Shown here piece by piece: positions 1 to 10,141 of a stretch of DNA of 64,000 nucleotides. The notes below the pieces were generated by a model. The model did not search any database. It was not told the DNA's origin and saw nothing but the letters and a program-made list of their open reading frames with translations. The stretch lies in assembly GCA_032718475.1 (NCBI GenBank), contig JAUCBJ010003834.1, forward strand, positions 1-64,000, given 5' to 3'. The position numbers were made by a program, and so were the translations under genes. The stretch's first letter is position 1, and every line of letters starts with the position of its first letter. This DNA comes from Nemertoderma westbladi. Its lineage: Eukaryota; Xenacoelomorpha; Nemertodermatida; Nemertodermatidae.

Positions 1-35
1 AATGCAGCTGCAATGCAGCATGCCGATCCTAGTAG
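1..35 (+). mobile_element. 3' tip of an RTE-like LINE copy, cut by the window edge
   Basis: These bases match the 3' end of the full-length RTE-like element just after its stop codon (19,087 onward), including the start of the TAG-repeat tail. The rest of the copy lies outside the window. The minisatellite that follows starts directly from this tail. Confidence 0.85.
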
Positions 36-430
36 CTCATTGTTGCTCGTTGTTGCTCATTGTTGCTCGTTGTTGCTTATTGTTGCTCGTTGTTGCTCAT
101 TGTTTTTCATTGTTGCTCGTTGTGGCTCATTGTTGGTCATTGTTGCTCATTGTTACTCGTTGTTGTATTTTATTATTGCTCGTTGTTGCTCATTGTTGCT
201 CGTTGTTGCTCATTGTTGCTCGTTGTTGCTCATTGTTGCTCGTTGTTGCTCATTGTTGCTCGTTGTTGCTCATTGTTGCTCGTTGTTGGTCATTGTTGGT
301 CATTGTTACTCGTTGTTGTACTTTATTATTGCTCGTTGTTGCTCATTGTTCCTCGTTGTTGCTCATTGTTGCTCGTTGTTGCTCATTTTTGCTCGTTGTT
401 GGTCATTGTTGCTCGTTGTGCATTTTAGCA
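36..430. repeat. 10-bp minisatellite with a longer period of about 153 bp
   Basis: The unit is RTTGTTGCTC, mostly alternating between the A and G forms, so 20 bp is the common dimer. A variant block containing TGTTACTCG and a short T/A-rich stretch occurs at about 151 and again at about 304, showing a second-level period near 153 bp. Several frames are open only because the unit lacks stop codons; the Leu/Val/Cys-rich translations are not taken as proteins. Confidence 0.9.
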
Positions 431-439
431 CCTATGTAA

Positions 440-590
440 AAGCTTTTGCGGATATAACCAGTCATTTTCTCCGCAATATACCGTGTAGGTGTTTTAGCGG
501 ACATAACAAGCCATTTTCTCCGCAATGTACCTTGTGGGTGTTTTAGCGGACATAACAAGCCATTTTCTGCCGCAATGCGCCTAATACTCT
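440..590. repeat. 49-bp tandem repeat, three copies
   Basis: Copies start near 442, 491 and 540. Each contains a GCGGAYATAAC core followed by a CATTTTCT-CCGCAAT stretch. The first copy is the most diverged. Confidence 0.8.
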
Positions 591-1560
591 AAAAGACTGG
601 AACTCAGATGACGAAATCTGTCAGCTGATTTACTGTAAACGTGGAACATCTCTTTGTTCAGCTCGCTCGGCCAATCAGAGCGATTTTCATTTTATCTTGC
701 ACAGAGGCCTACGGAAAACCGCGCAATGCATTACGGTTTTTGTTTACCTTTCTGAGCCTCAGAACATCGGCTTGGAAATTATTTCTGTGCTTCTGTAGAA
801 GTTTCAGACTTTGGCCAACATTAGACGGCTTTGATTACAAGAACGTAAATCTATCATCTGATGAAACTACTGACTGGGCCTCACTGCGGTACTGCAACGC
901 ATACCAAACTGCATTATTTTACTTATGTTTACTGTCTGTTATTAATTGTTATATGTTGATGGATATGTTGTTATATTTGGAGAATACCGATAAATAATCA
1001 TAAAACCCCCGATCTTCTTCATTACTGAAGGTAAGAGGGACCAGTTACCTGTAGCAATTGCGACTTACATTATAGTGGTTTTAGTGTGAATTAAATGCTA
1101 TTTCATAATCCCTACATGTGTCAGTTGCTATCCTCCTTATATATGATCAAATTCAGTGACGGTCGGCAGATCAGTGTGCAGCAGTGTGACGTCGTATGCA
1201 GTAGTGTGACAGATAATAAAGCATCTCCTAAAGAATGCGCTATTTACGAAAATCAATAGCCATCTAGTTGTGTTTAGTATAAGTCATAACTCTGTTTATA
1301 TACTTAAAGCGCCACGTCCTAAAGGAACTGTTAATATTTCCCCGAAAGTGAATAATATGGTCAGAGATTATATATTAACGATCAATCGAATAATACAGTA
1401 GGTCTGCAACGCAATAAATTTCAAAGCACCCGAATCCAGTCTCCCTTAACTGTGGGTGAATGATCGCGCATAGACTGGCTTCGGCTAATGTTACTTCATG
1501 TGCACTAAAGACTTGTTATAGGCTAAAGTCGATTTATAAACAAGAGGACACCTAAAATTG
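591..1560. other. No recognisable gene
   Basis: An open frame of 118 codons at 641-997 (+) has a Leu/Phe/Cys-rich translation that I do not recognise. It has no clear start context or neighbouring exon signals. The rest is AT-rich without features I can support. Confidence 0.5.
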
Positions 1561-1561
1561 G

Positions 1562-1998
1562 CAGGGGGGGGGGGACTTTTGGGGACGTAAAGTTTGGAAG
1601 CATATAACTTTGTGTGGTGTAATGATATTACTTTAAAGTAAAAAGTTTTAGATACAAAATTTATTCCTCTATCCAAATATGCCACACACTAATGCTGAAA
1701 TATAATATTTATATACTATAATTATGTTTAAATTGATTTTAAATTTATATTAAATTGATTGAATTTTAAATTTCCCGCCTATAATAGTTCAGCAATAATA
1801 TGACAGTTTCAGAGACAGGTCAGTTTACGAGTCATTTTCATGGTCATAAATAATAATATGAAAATTAATTTTTGTTTTAAGATAAAGAATAATAAATTTT
1901 AGGAAAAGTAACGGAATTTCACTTGCAATAAATGTGGTTTGGCTTTGAACCAAGCAATCAAATAAAGTGCGTCTCCAAAAGTCCCCCCCCCCCCCCCC
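1562..1998. mobile_element. MITE-like element with poly-G inverted termini
   Basis: The left end is a G tract followed by ACTTTTGGGGACG; the right end, reverse-complemented, reads a G tract followed by ACTTTTGGAGACG. The interior of about 440 bp is AT-rich with no transposase. No target-site duplication is obvious. The superfamily is not resolved. A second element with similar G-tract termini lies near 63,245-63,490. Confidence 0.55.
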
Positions 1999-2043
1999 GG
2001 TATGGATAGGGTTAAACTAACTGCTAAAGGTCTGAATGCGCGA

Positions 2044-2069
2044 ACAGGAGCTCTATACAAGACTGTAAT
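2044..2069 (+). repeat. 26-bp perfect match to the RTE endonuclease region
   Basis: The stretch is identical to 16,816-16,841 inside the full-length RTE ORF, in the same orientation. Flanking bases do not match, so this is either a tiny captured fragment or a shared short motif. Confidence 0.6.
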
Positions 2070-2460
2070 TTTAGCACCTACCCCCTTTCGTTCATACAAA
2101 CTGTATACATTATTCCTACTGTATTATATATAGCCTTTATAATAATTATTGCACCTTCTTAGCTTTATCAATATGCAGTATCTAACTGGGTTTGGTCGTC
2201 ACACTCTATACTCACGCCACATCTGCTTATTACTTCACTCTCTTAGTCATATACTATGATTCAATCGGTTGTCAATATTACATCCCCTGTTGTTATTCCC
2301 TTAATTATGTCATTTGTTTCTATTAGCTACTATTAGAATATTAATATAAATAGGTGTATATTAATATATTTTAGGTATATGGGTATATTCGCAGTTGGTT
2401 CGTTTCTGTTCAGGGGGGCTGTTTGTACGCTTAGTGATCTTATTCACAAAGACATTGAAG

Positions 2461-2547
2461 ATGGCGGCGACAACACATCACTTCATATTCCAAATCCCAT
2501 TGCAACGGGGGAAGTCAGCGACACACAAGCAATTATTTTCCTGGGAG
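2461..2547 (+). other. Possible first coding exon of a host gene (weak)
   Basis: An ATG in the context AAGATGGCGGCG opens a frame of exactly 29 codons ending at GAG followed by GTATTT, which fits a 5' splice donor. The local GC content is higher than in the flanks. No matching downstream exon can be identified by eye, and I do not recognise the peptide. This is a lead, not a gene call. Confidence 0.2.
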
Positions 2548-2599
2548 GTATTTATCAAGTTAATTATATAACAAAGTAGGTTAGCTTAACCGTGTCAAT

Positions 2600-3655
2600 C
2601 ATAAGAGATAAATACTGTAGTTCGTTATTTTTCAATTTAATCCATTCAATCACATTATGTAATAATATAATTTAGTGCAATACAAAAAAGTATATTTAGC
2701 GATTTTAAATTTAGTTTGAGCGATGCATTTAAACAGTTATATATTTGGGAAGAGAAGCCTATATATGTTTCAACATATTATATTACAAAGGGACTGGACT
2801 AGATAGGGTAGATCTCTATCTCTGCCTTATATTCTTAAATGGCCCAAAAGAGTATCCTCACACAGTATCCTCTTCTAACACTGATCTAATAAAAAAATTG
2901 GATGATTATGAAGAGTATTAGGCTGCAAAGGCGAGGGATAACACGACAAAAACTAATATTCAAGAACCTCATTCGCGTTTCCCCTTTGAAAATTTACAGT
3001 TAAATGAAATAATGATGGATAAATTTTCCATAGGTTTGACTGTTGCTACTACATCGCTAATGGTAACTCTGAATCATTACACGGCGAGCTTACTACTCTG
3101 TGCAGGACCGCTGTCACTGATGTGGCCCTATGTGAAAAGAATAACACTGTGGCCGGAGGTATGGCAAGGTAATTTATGCAAGGTTCAATTAATTGTATAT
3201 ATTTTAAGTGTACGGTAGTGTACATCTGCCTGCATACCGGTATACAGGTACATGTAATATGTATTGTAACGAGTTTGTGAGTTACAAACGGCATTTTATC
3301 AAGGTTCCTCTTCATGAATTAATTAAATGTAGTGCTAAGAGCCGCGCAAGACCCTCCTCCGCTCTCAATTGATATAAACCACTTGAGAAATGAAGGTGAT
3401 TTACTATTTATTTGAATTGATTGAAAATCACTCTCCATAGAAAGCAAGGTTAAATTTAAAGGCCTCACCAACTTATGACGTCAGATTTACAATAGCCGAT
3501 TTTCAAACTTGGTTTCCCGCGCTTGCGTAAACCGACCGTTTCCGCATAGTGTTAACTTATTACAACTTATTCAATAGTTTCAAGATCAACCATTTTTTAT
3601 AATACGAACGTTATTGTTTATATTCTATGAAATTACGTAAATATATCGAAAAATA
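2600..3655. other. AT-rich intergenic DNA, no feature seen
   Basis: Only short spurious frames are present. I see no RNA gene, repeat array or protein homology. Confidence 0.5.
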
Positions 3656-3660
3656 TATAA

Positions 3661-3930
3661 ATAATATGGAAGTTTTTAATTTGAAAAAGTTGAATTCCGA
3701 AGTGTTAGAAATGTATGAACAGTTTGAACAGTGTGAAATGAACAGTTTTTCGAAAAAAAACTAAAGAAAAGTTTTTACGACTTGGTTGGTTTCTCGCACA
3801 AGCGAATAGAATGTAAAAGTGGCAATGAGTGGACCCATATCTCAATACACAAAAATGTGGAATTTATATGTGGGTTTTTCTAATATATTATTCGGAATTC
3901 AACTTTTTCATATTAAAAACTTCCATATAC
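3661..3930. repeat. Inverted repeat of about 37 bp flanking 190 bp
   Basis: The arm at about 3663-3699 is nearly perfectly inverted at about 3889-3927, with a single mismatch noticed. The left arm begins an open frame of 32 codons and the interior is AT-rich. It may be a small foldback element; there is no transposase and no clear target duplication. Confidence 0.55.
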
Positions 3931-4600
3931 ATTTATTATTTTGTGTGATTCCTGTTGTTATGTACCGGTACACTCATTCACGTTTCCACCACCACGCCCA
4001 TGCCTGCGCACGACTCATAATCTTATTGCATATTTTCAATTATTTATAAATACTGAATCGGAATTTAGAAAAGATGCATTTACTCGCATGGGGTTTGGAA
4101 GGTGTAAATACCACTGTAGATTCCTACTGTAATTATTTACTATTTACATCTCCCCCGGGGTGCAACGTTATTTATTTTCCCGGATAGAGGAAGTCTAGTA
4201 CCACATGATGGGTAGGCCTACTAACTACTATCTTGTTAATTATTGATTAACTCTTTCGACATTATAATGATGAACTTAGAGATCCCACTGAGAAGCTACT
4301 GCGTGACTGCTCGGCAAACATATTGGGCCCCGATGTTGTGTGGGAGTGGAGGACATGGTCGTAATTATTATGTAATTAATGTAATTATAGCTCATTTCTG
4401 GCAATAATACAAGATTCTCCATTTCCAAATATTTTGTCCATTTTAGCGGCTTTAATGAACTGGGGTTGTCTGCTGGGGTACAGTGCTGTCGCTGGCGGAT
4501 TAGGCACAGCACCAGTTCTCTTCTATCTTGGCTCAACATGTCTTTCCATATATGGTGAAACCATTTCTGCTCACAGGTGAGGAAATGTTAGATTTATTAC
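3931..4600. other. No recognisable gene
   Basis: Short spurious frames only; nothing I can support. Confidence 0.45.
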
Positions 4601-4623
4601 TAAAGTTCCACCTTCTTGGTGTA

Positions 4624-4698
4624 GTTTGGTTGCATTCAGTTTGGTTGCATTCAGTTTGGTTGCATTCAGTTTGGTTGCATTCAGTTTGGTTGCATTCG
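4624..4698. repeat. 15-bp tandem repeat, five copies
   Basis: The unit GTTTGGTTGCATTCA is repeated with almost no variation inside the left arm of the foldback element. The right arm has only one corresponding unit. Confidence 0.85.
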
Positions 4699-5097
4699 TT
4701 TTAGGTTTTACGTTTACGGTCGTGGTGGTTTTCGTTTCGGTACAAATGCTTTAAATGGACTATCCATAGGGTTCATCTCTACCTTACATCCTTAAGTGGT
4801 AGCTAAATTAGTACTGGAGTTTGCTCTGGGGAGTATACAGGTGTAGTTCTGGGGGGCCGCACTGGAATTAAGGGGTGGCAATCGAATTAGGTTGAAAAAA
4901 ATCATATTTTTTATTGTTTCAAATAAAAGCCCTGTCTCTCCTTATATGGATTTTTGAATTTCGCTCTAGTTCTTAAGAAAAGTTAGATTAAAGCCTGTGT
5001 AGTCTATAAAAATTAAAATTTCATGACTTCGTGTCACAAAAAGTGCAATAAAATGATTTTGAAAAAGATGTTCAAAAATTCCTCTAAGGAATGTATA

Positions 5098-5131
5098 AAG
5101 GGATAGTCACTAGTCAGTGACTATCCCTTTA
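5098..5131. other. Perfect 15-bp hairpin at the foldback centre
   Basis: AAAGGGATAGTCACT is followed after a 4-base loop by its exact reverse complement. It sits at the symmetry centre of the surrounding foldback element. Confidence 0.8.
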
Positions 5132-5660
5132 CACGGAAATTGAAAGTCCGTCCAAGTACCTTTCAGAATATGTGTTTATGTCCTAGTATTCAATCTAGTA
5201 CTCTGGTGTAATTTTAAACATTTCTAAAAGGTTACCAAATTCGATTACCCCCCTCACCCCCCTTAAATCGACAGACTTTGGGCGTAATTTAAGTAAAAAG
5301 TAAATTTTCTTCGGCCATTAGGTCAGGGATTACGCACAAAGTGGGAATTTCCAGTGCGGTCCCCCCAGAACTATAGGCCTACTAGAAACTCCAGTAGTTA
5401 TTTATCTACCACCTTAATGATACAAACGAGAGATGTGAATTCAATGCAACCACTACACCAAGGTTGAACTAACATCGGCCGTAGTCATTATTTAACTTAT
5501 ATTGATAGAATGATTGAAAAACCTGTAGTTAGCTTTATACATTACGTAAATACAATAGTAACCAATCTATAAAACGTATACAGTAAATCCGTTGACGGCC
5601 ATGAATTAACTAGGTTACTATTATGAAACTAAACTACGGGGGTAACCTACGTCAGAATTT

Positions 5661-6269
5661 ATGTCATTTTTTAAAGAGAAAATTAGAAAAAGCATGGATT
5701 TTTCACTTTTTATAAATGTTACACGAAAAGGAAATACGGGAGATTCCGTGGAAGTAGGTATTAATTTTCGCCCACAAAAATGTAAATTCGCCCAAAGATC
5801 AATTATTGTCTACCTAGGATATAATGTTTCAGAAAATGACCTGACCCAAATGAAGTAATTCAATTGAAAAGTATGAAAGAGCCTAATTCAAAGAAGGAAG
5901 TTGAAATATGTTGTGGATTTGTGAATTATTTGAGCCGTTTCCTAAATCAATATGCTGAAATAATGTGCCCAATTTATAAGGCAAAGGACAGTAAACCTTT
6001 TGTTTGGACGGACAGATGTTCAGAAGCCTTTAAGCAAATACAGAAAGTTCCAATTAGTGACGTGACGCATCATTAAGACACCCAAGTTATTATCAACTAT
6101 TTACTCTTGAAATAGATGCAAGCGGTGTAGCAGTAGGAGCCACGTTATTGCAGAAGCATGAACCTATAAGCTATGATAGCAAACTTTTAACTAATGCCGA
6201 AAGAAATTATTCAACTACTTATAGAGAATTTTTCGCCTAAATTATGGATTAAAACATTACCGTTCTATA
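5661..6269 (+). pseudogene. Ty3/gypsy-type pol relic: end of RT and RNase H start
   Basis: Two frames (5661-5858 and 5864-6076) show a Ty3/gypsy RT end, with KCKFAQ followed by YLGYNVSEN and then a GFVNYLSRFL block. After 6080 another frame shows the RNase H start, with TLEIDASGVAVGATLL (first catalytic Asp) and NAERNYSTTYREFF. The upstream RT core, protease and gag are absent, and frames change several times with stops. The relic is followed directly by an inverted rearrangement. In such elements this enzyme copies RNA to DNA and degrades the template. This copy cannot encode a working product. Confidence 0.8.
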
Positions 6270-6557
6270 ATATAGAACGGTAATGTTTAACACTAAGCGT
6301 GTCTGCGATCACATTATCTTTACCAGGCCTATAAATAATTTTGAAATCAAACTCTTCGATCGGTAATGACGTTAAATTTTCGACCCCATAATATTATTAT
6401 ATTGATAGATTGATTGATAAACCTGTAGTTTATTAATACCTGAAATTTATAATATTATTATGGGGTCGAAAATTTAACGTCATTACCGATCGAAGAGTTT
6501 GATTTCAAAATTATTTATAGGCCTGGTAAAGATAATGTGATCGCAGACACGCTTAGT
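6252..6557. repeat. Snap-back inverted duplication inside the gypsy relic
   Basis: Two inverted pairs are present: 6252-6269 with 6271-6288 (18-bp arms, one-base loop), and about 6292-6401 with about 6448-6557 (about 110 bp, one mismatch noticed, 46-base spacer). The left member of the long pair is antisense to pol; the right member is the sense RNase H end with YRPGKDNVIADTLS. The spacer resembles 5500-5535. Confidence 0.85.
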
Positions 6558-7411
6558 AGACTGATAGAAGAAACTGGATTAAAGCCAATAGCTGATGAAT
6601 TTCGTTATGACGCACCGCGAGATTTATTAGCGAATATTCCAACAAAAAATGAAGATAAAATCCACGAGTTGATTAAGATGTATCATGAAGCTTGTCATTT
6701 TGGTGTAAAGAAATTTGTCAGAGCGATAAAAGATGCAGGAATTTTCTTTCCTTCAATGCGCGAAGGGGTTCCGGAGATTCAACCTCGTGAATTTCTCGCA
6801 GTTGATATAGTGGGTTCGTTGCCTAGTTCGGACAATTATAGGCATATTGTTACTATGATCGACCATGCTAGCCATTGGTTGGAAGCAGTTCCAACATCCA
6901 ATATTACTGCCGAATCTATATCGCGGATTGTAAGAGGGTGAATCTATTTGGACCGCCACGTGTTATACATTTAGACCGTGGGGAACAATTTACTACAAGG
7001 GTCCCGAAAGAGTTGTTAAAACTCTTAAATGTAACTCATTCCTTGACTACTCCTTTCCATCCACAAGGTAATTCTATAGTGGAGAGAGTCCACAGAACCC
7101 TTGAAGACAGATTACGTTGTGCCTTGTTAGCCCAAGGAAAAAATTGGAAACAAGCATTACCTGAAGCTGTATTCAAAATCAACCGGTGTGTTAATGACTC
7201 TGTTAATATATCACCATTTCAATGGTTATTTGGAACAACGCCGGCTCTACCACAAGATTGGCCTTCTTATTCGGCAGATTTATGTGCGCCATTTAACGGT
7301 CCGTGTCCAAAACTGGCCTATGTTAAAAACTTTACCCGTAATAATTCGCAAGAACCATACCATAAACAGGAATCCGAGTTAGAAGACGTTCACGTCAAGG
7401 CGGTAATGTAG
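6448..7411 (+). pseudogene. Ty3/gypsy-type pol relic: RNase H end and integrase
   Basis: The sense reading begins with the RNase H tail (EEFDFKIIYRPGKDN) and reaches the integrase N-terminal histidines (HEACHFGVKK). The two cysteines of the HHCC zinc finger are missing because the sequence jumps from FFPSMREGV to the catalytic core. The core has the first Asp (LAVDIVGSLP). After a frameshift near 6930 come the second (HLDRGEQFTT) and the Glu region (HPQGNSIVERVHRTL). The deletion, frameshift and lack of LTRs mark it as a dead fragment. Integrase normally joins the DNA copy to the chromosome. Confidence 0.85.
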
Positions 7412-8290
7412 ACTTGTGCCGGACTTCACATTTTCTGCGATATCTCAAGAACTATTCGCTCTACGTTTGTTTTGAAGGTGTCTACCGACTGAAGGCGTCT
7501 ACGGTTCTAATGAGCATATTATTAATGCAATAGGAGAATTCAAAGTTGGCCATCGCGAAAATTGAGAATTATCATCACTTGCGCCAAATGGATGGTTCTG
7601 TCCATGTGCCTGTGGCACTAGTTCCCTTCATCCAAAAATTAAAACTTTGGTATCTAACTAAGTTTGGACCCATTTGATGACATTTGATGCATGCAGGAAG
7701 TTATTTCTTGTGTCATTGATCTTTCATTAAATGTGTAATATTGCTATAAATTTCATTATGGTGCATCGCGATGGCTCAAAATTTCAACCCTCTTGGGATC
7801 CGTGAAGATATAGACGAAATTTAAAGAAATTTTTTTTCCTTATTTTTTTACCATTTGGCAACTTTTGTGCACCGGTAGAACAATGAAATCGAAAAAAAGT
7901 AAAAAACGCACCGCCCTATTGTATAAAGCAATATGTTATATGATGCCGGAGATCATTATTATTTAATATAGGAAAGTTAGAGACTTAATTAATTAGAAGA
8001 CCGGTAGGACTTCTTACCCTAAAAGTATTCACTATCTATATATGTATGTATATCGGGCGAACTCCTCCGAACCTTATAGCTCGTCCGTCAATGAAAGTTA
8101 ATCTATCGACGCAGCTCAACCCCAGGATGTGGAAAAAAAGGTTTCGTTCAAATGTTTTATAGGTTAATAATAATGTCATGTAGGGGCTGGGAATACTTTC
8201 TCTCAGACTGTAAGCAAAGCTATACATTTGTGAGGGACTCAACTATACTACGCTTGTCTATGGACGGTCTTGCTGGCTTTTCTAGATATA
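7412..8290. other. No recognisable gene
   Basis: AT-rich sequence with only short open frames. I see no LTR that would close the gypsy relic. Confidence 0.5.
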
Positions 8291-9230
8291 TTAATTACTA
8301 CTACTACTACTAAGTCGAGCGAACTCGGACAGTGGAAATGAGATCCTTCGAGGCTTCTCGATTCTCCCTAGTTGTTGCAATTTTGTTTCTCCCAAGTTCA
8401 GTATCCCTTTCAAGTTGATCTATATGTTATGGCCGGTCGTCCACGACTACGCTTTCCATGTGTAGGTTGGCAGAAAAGTAGATCTGGTATGACCTTGTCT
8501 TTACTTCACCAGCAGTGCCCACTGAATCTTAATCTGCGTTCACAGAGGGTGGTTGATACAGGTCGTATAGTACCATTACCATAGAGCTCGGCGTTTGTAA
8601 TCTGTTGTCTCCAGCTGATGTTTAGGGCTGCCCTTAGTAGTCTTGTGTAGCAACTATCAATTCGTTGTTGAAGTGATTTCGTCAGTGTCCAGGTCTCACC
8701 CCAGTATTAAAGTACATTTTCCACTGTGGCTCGAAAGAACTTAGTCTTGAGGTGCCTGGAGAGATCTGATTTCCAGATGGTATCCATTTTTGATGCCTTT
8801 GCCTTTGATACCCATGCCTTTGCTTTCCTAACTTCTATGTCTTTTTTGCTACTCTCTATCCATGATCCAAGGTACTGGAAGTCCTCAACCTTCCTTAGTT
8901 GATTATTATCAATTCTTGTCAAGTTTCCATTTACATTAAAAGTCATGAATTCGGTCTTGGTACAATTTATATGCAATCCAACCTCCTTAGCATCCCTCTC
9001 CACTTTATTCATTAGAAGCTGTGCATCTGCTAGTGTATTAGAGAGCAGGGTGATATCCGGAAAGTCGGTGTCTGTGACTGTAGTTACCGGATATCTACTA
9101 CTTCTGCGTTCTGTTAGTGTGAATCCCAGATCTTCATCCTTTGTGGCCGTCCTCATTGCGTAATCCAGTACAATTACAAATAGTAATGGCGCCAATGTGT
9201 GTCACCTTTCAGTACGCCAGCCAGGATTGA
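8291..9230 (-). pseudogene. Decayed RTE-type LINE, RT and C-terminal end
   Basis: Reading the minus strand from 9195, the translation shows the end of an RTE-clade RT (MAPLLFVIVLDYAMR, then a damaged FADD motif reading TDFPDI, then KVERDAKEVGLHINCTKTEF and FQYLGSWI). Past an in-frame stop near 8708 it continues into the C-terminal domain (TWTLTKS, YTRLLRAALNISWR, ELYG, RRLRFSGHC). It ends in a (TAG)n tail at about 8295-8312. The C-terminal domain and tail match the type of the intact RTE-like element at 15,372, but the sequence is clearly a different, older family. Stops and a lost catalytic motif rule out function. Confidence 0.85.
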
Positions 9231-10141
9231 GACATTATGATTAATTACACCTTTTTATATATTATTACTTTTTTGCCGAAAAATAAGATGTAATGAACAT
9301 GCTGCTTCCAAAATATGTGGTATCCAAAATTGAAAATGGAAAAGAAGATAGGTTTAGTATTTTTTTGTGATATCGAGTCAAGATCAGCATCGATTGGATT
9401 GAGAAAATGTGAGAAATTCATCGCGGTTTCCGTTCTATATGCTCGTAACATTACAAACCACTCGGATTACGAGAGCAACTGAACGATGTTTATTACGTTT
9501 TTAACTTCACAGTCATATTATAATAGTCATTCATAATAATATCATAATAATCATTAATAGTCAGGTAGATAGGGGGTTCCCTCGCGAAATATGTGACATC
9601 GCACATTTTTATTTGCTTAAGCTTTAGTCTGAGCAGAGTGTAATGAAAATCCCTAGGGTGCCACTGCGGCCCTCTTGTGGAATTTTACCTTAGTAACCTT
9701 AGCGTTTAAACTTAGTTTCCATAGCAACCGGCATACACGTTGATATTGTGAGACATCAGCATCCGTTAATATCCGTCCCCACGACTAATTGCGATATTCA
9801 GAAAAACATTTCTAGAAGATAAGTTACTACATATAACAACCTTATTAATCATAAATTTTGGCCTCGATAATGTTTATTTAGATATCTCAACTATACTGTA
9901 AATATATGACAATTTTGGAATCTGTCATTACAGTCACTGTGGAGTATGTAGGTAGTTGTGAAATTTGATTTATTTAGTTTTTCCTTTAATTAGAGGAATT
10001 ATAGTTTTCTCTCGTCGAATACAACTTTGTACTTTTATCCAAAAATTAATGATATGCAGATACAAAGTCTAATTATTCTTCTTTACTAAAAATATCCTAA
10101 TTATTCCCCCATTTCCTGCCAACACGAAACTCGATTTCCTG
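9231..10141. other. AT-rich DNA between LINE relic and satellite
   Basis: I see no gene, and no RT remnant that would mark the missing 3' part of the LINE on the far side of the satellite. Confidence 0.5.

Larger units (their letters stand above)
4605..5478. mobile_element. Large foldback (palindromic) element
   Basis: Successive blocks on the left reappear inverted on the right around a centre near 5115. About 4605-4640 pairs with about 5445-5475 (GCAACC / CTACACCAAGG core). About 4775-4820 pairs with about 5385-5435 (ACTGGAGTTT / CTACCAC). About 4845-4872 pairs with about 5346-5373 (GTTCTGGGGGG-CCGCACTGGAA). About 4873-4900 pairs with about 5235-5285. The left arm is longer because of a 15-bp tandem repeat. 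There is no coding capacity, so it is probably a non-autonomous DNA element or an inverted duplication. Confidence 0.6.

Noticed and set aside
2-546. Three overlapping Leu/Val/Cys-rich ORFs at the window start
   Set aside because: All come from a 10-bp minisatellite read in three phases.
641-997. 118-codon plus-strand ORF as a gene
   Set aside because: No homology recognised, no promoter or splice signals, composition typical of chance frames.
3012-4132. Several 60-90-codon ORFs
   Set aside because: AT-rich chance frames without motifs; part of the stretch is an inverted repeat.
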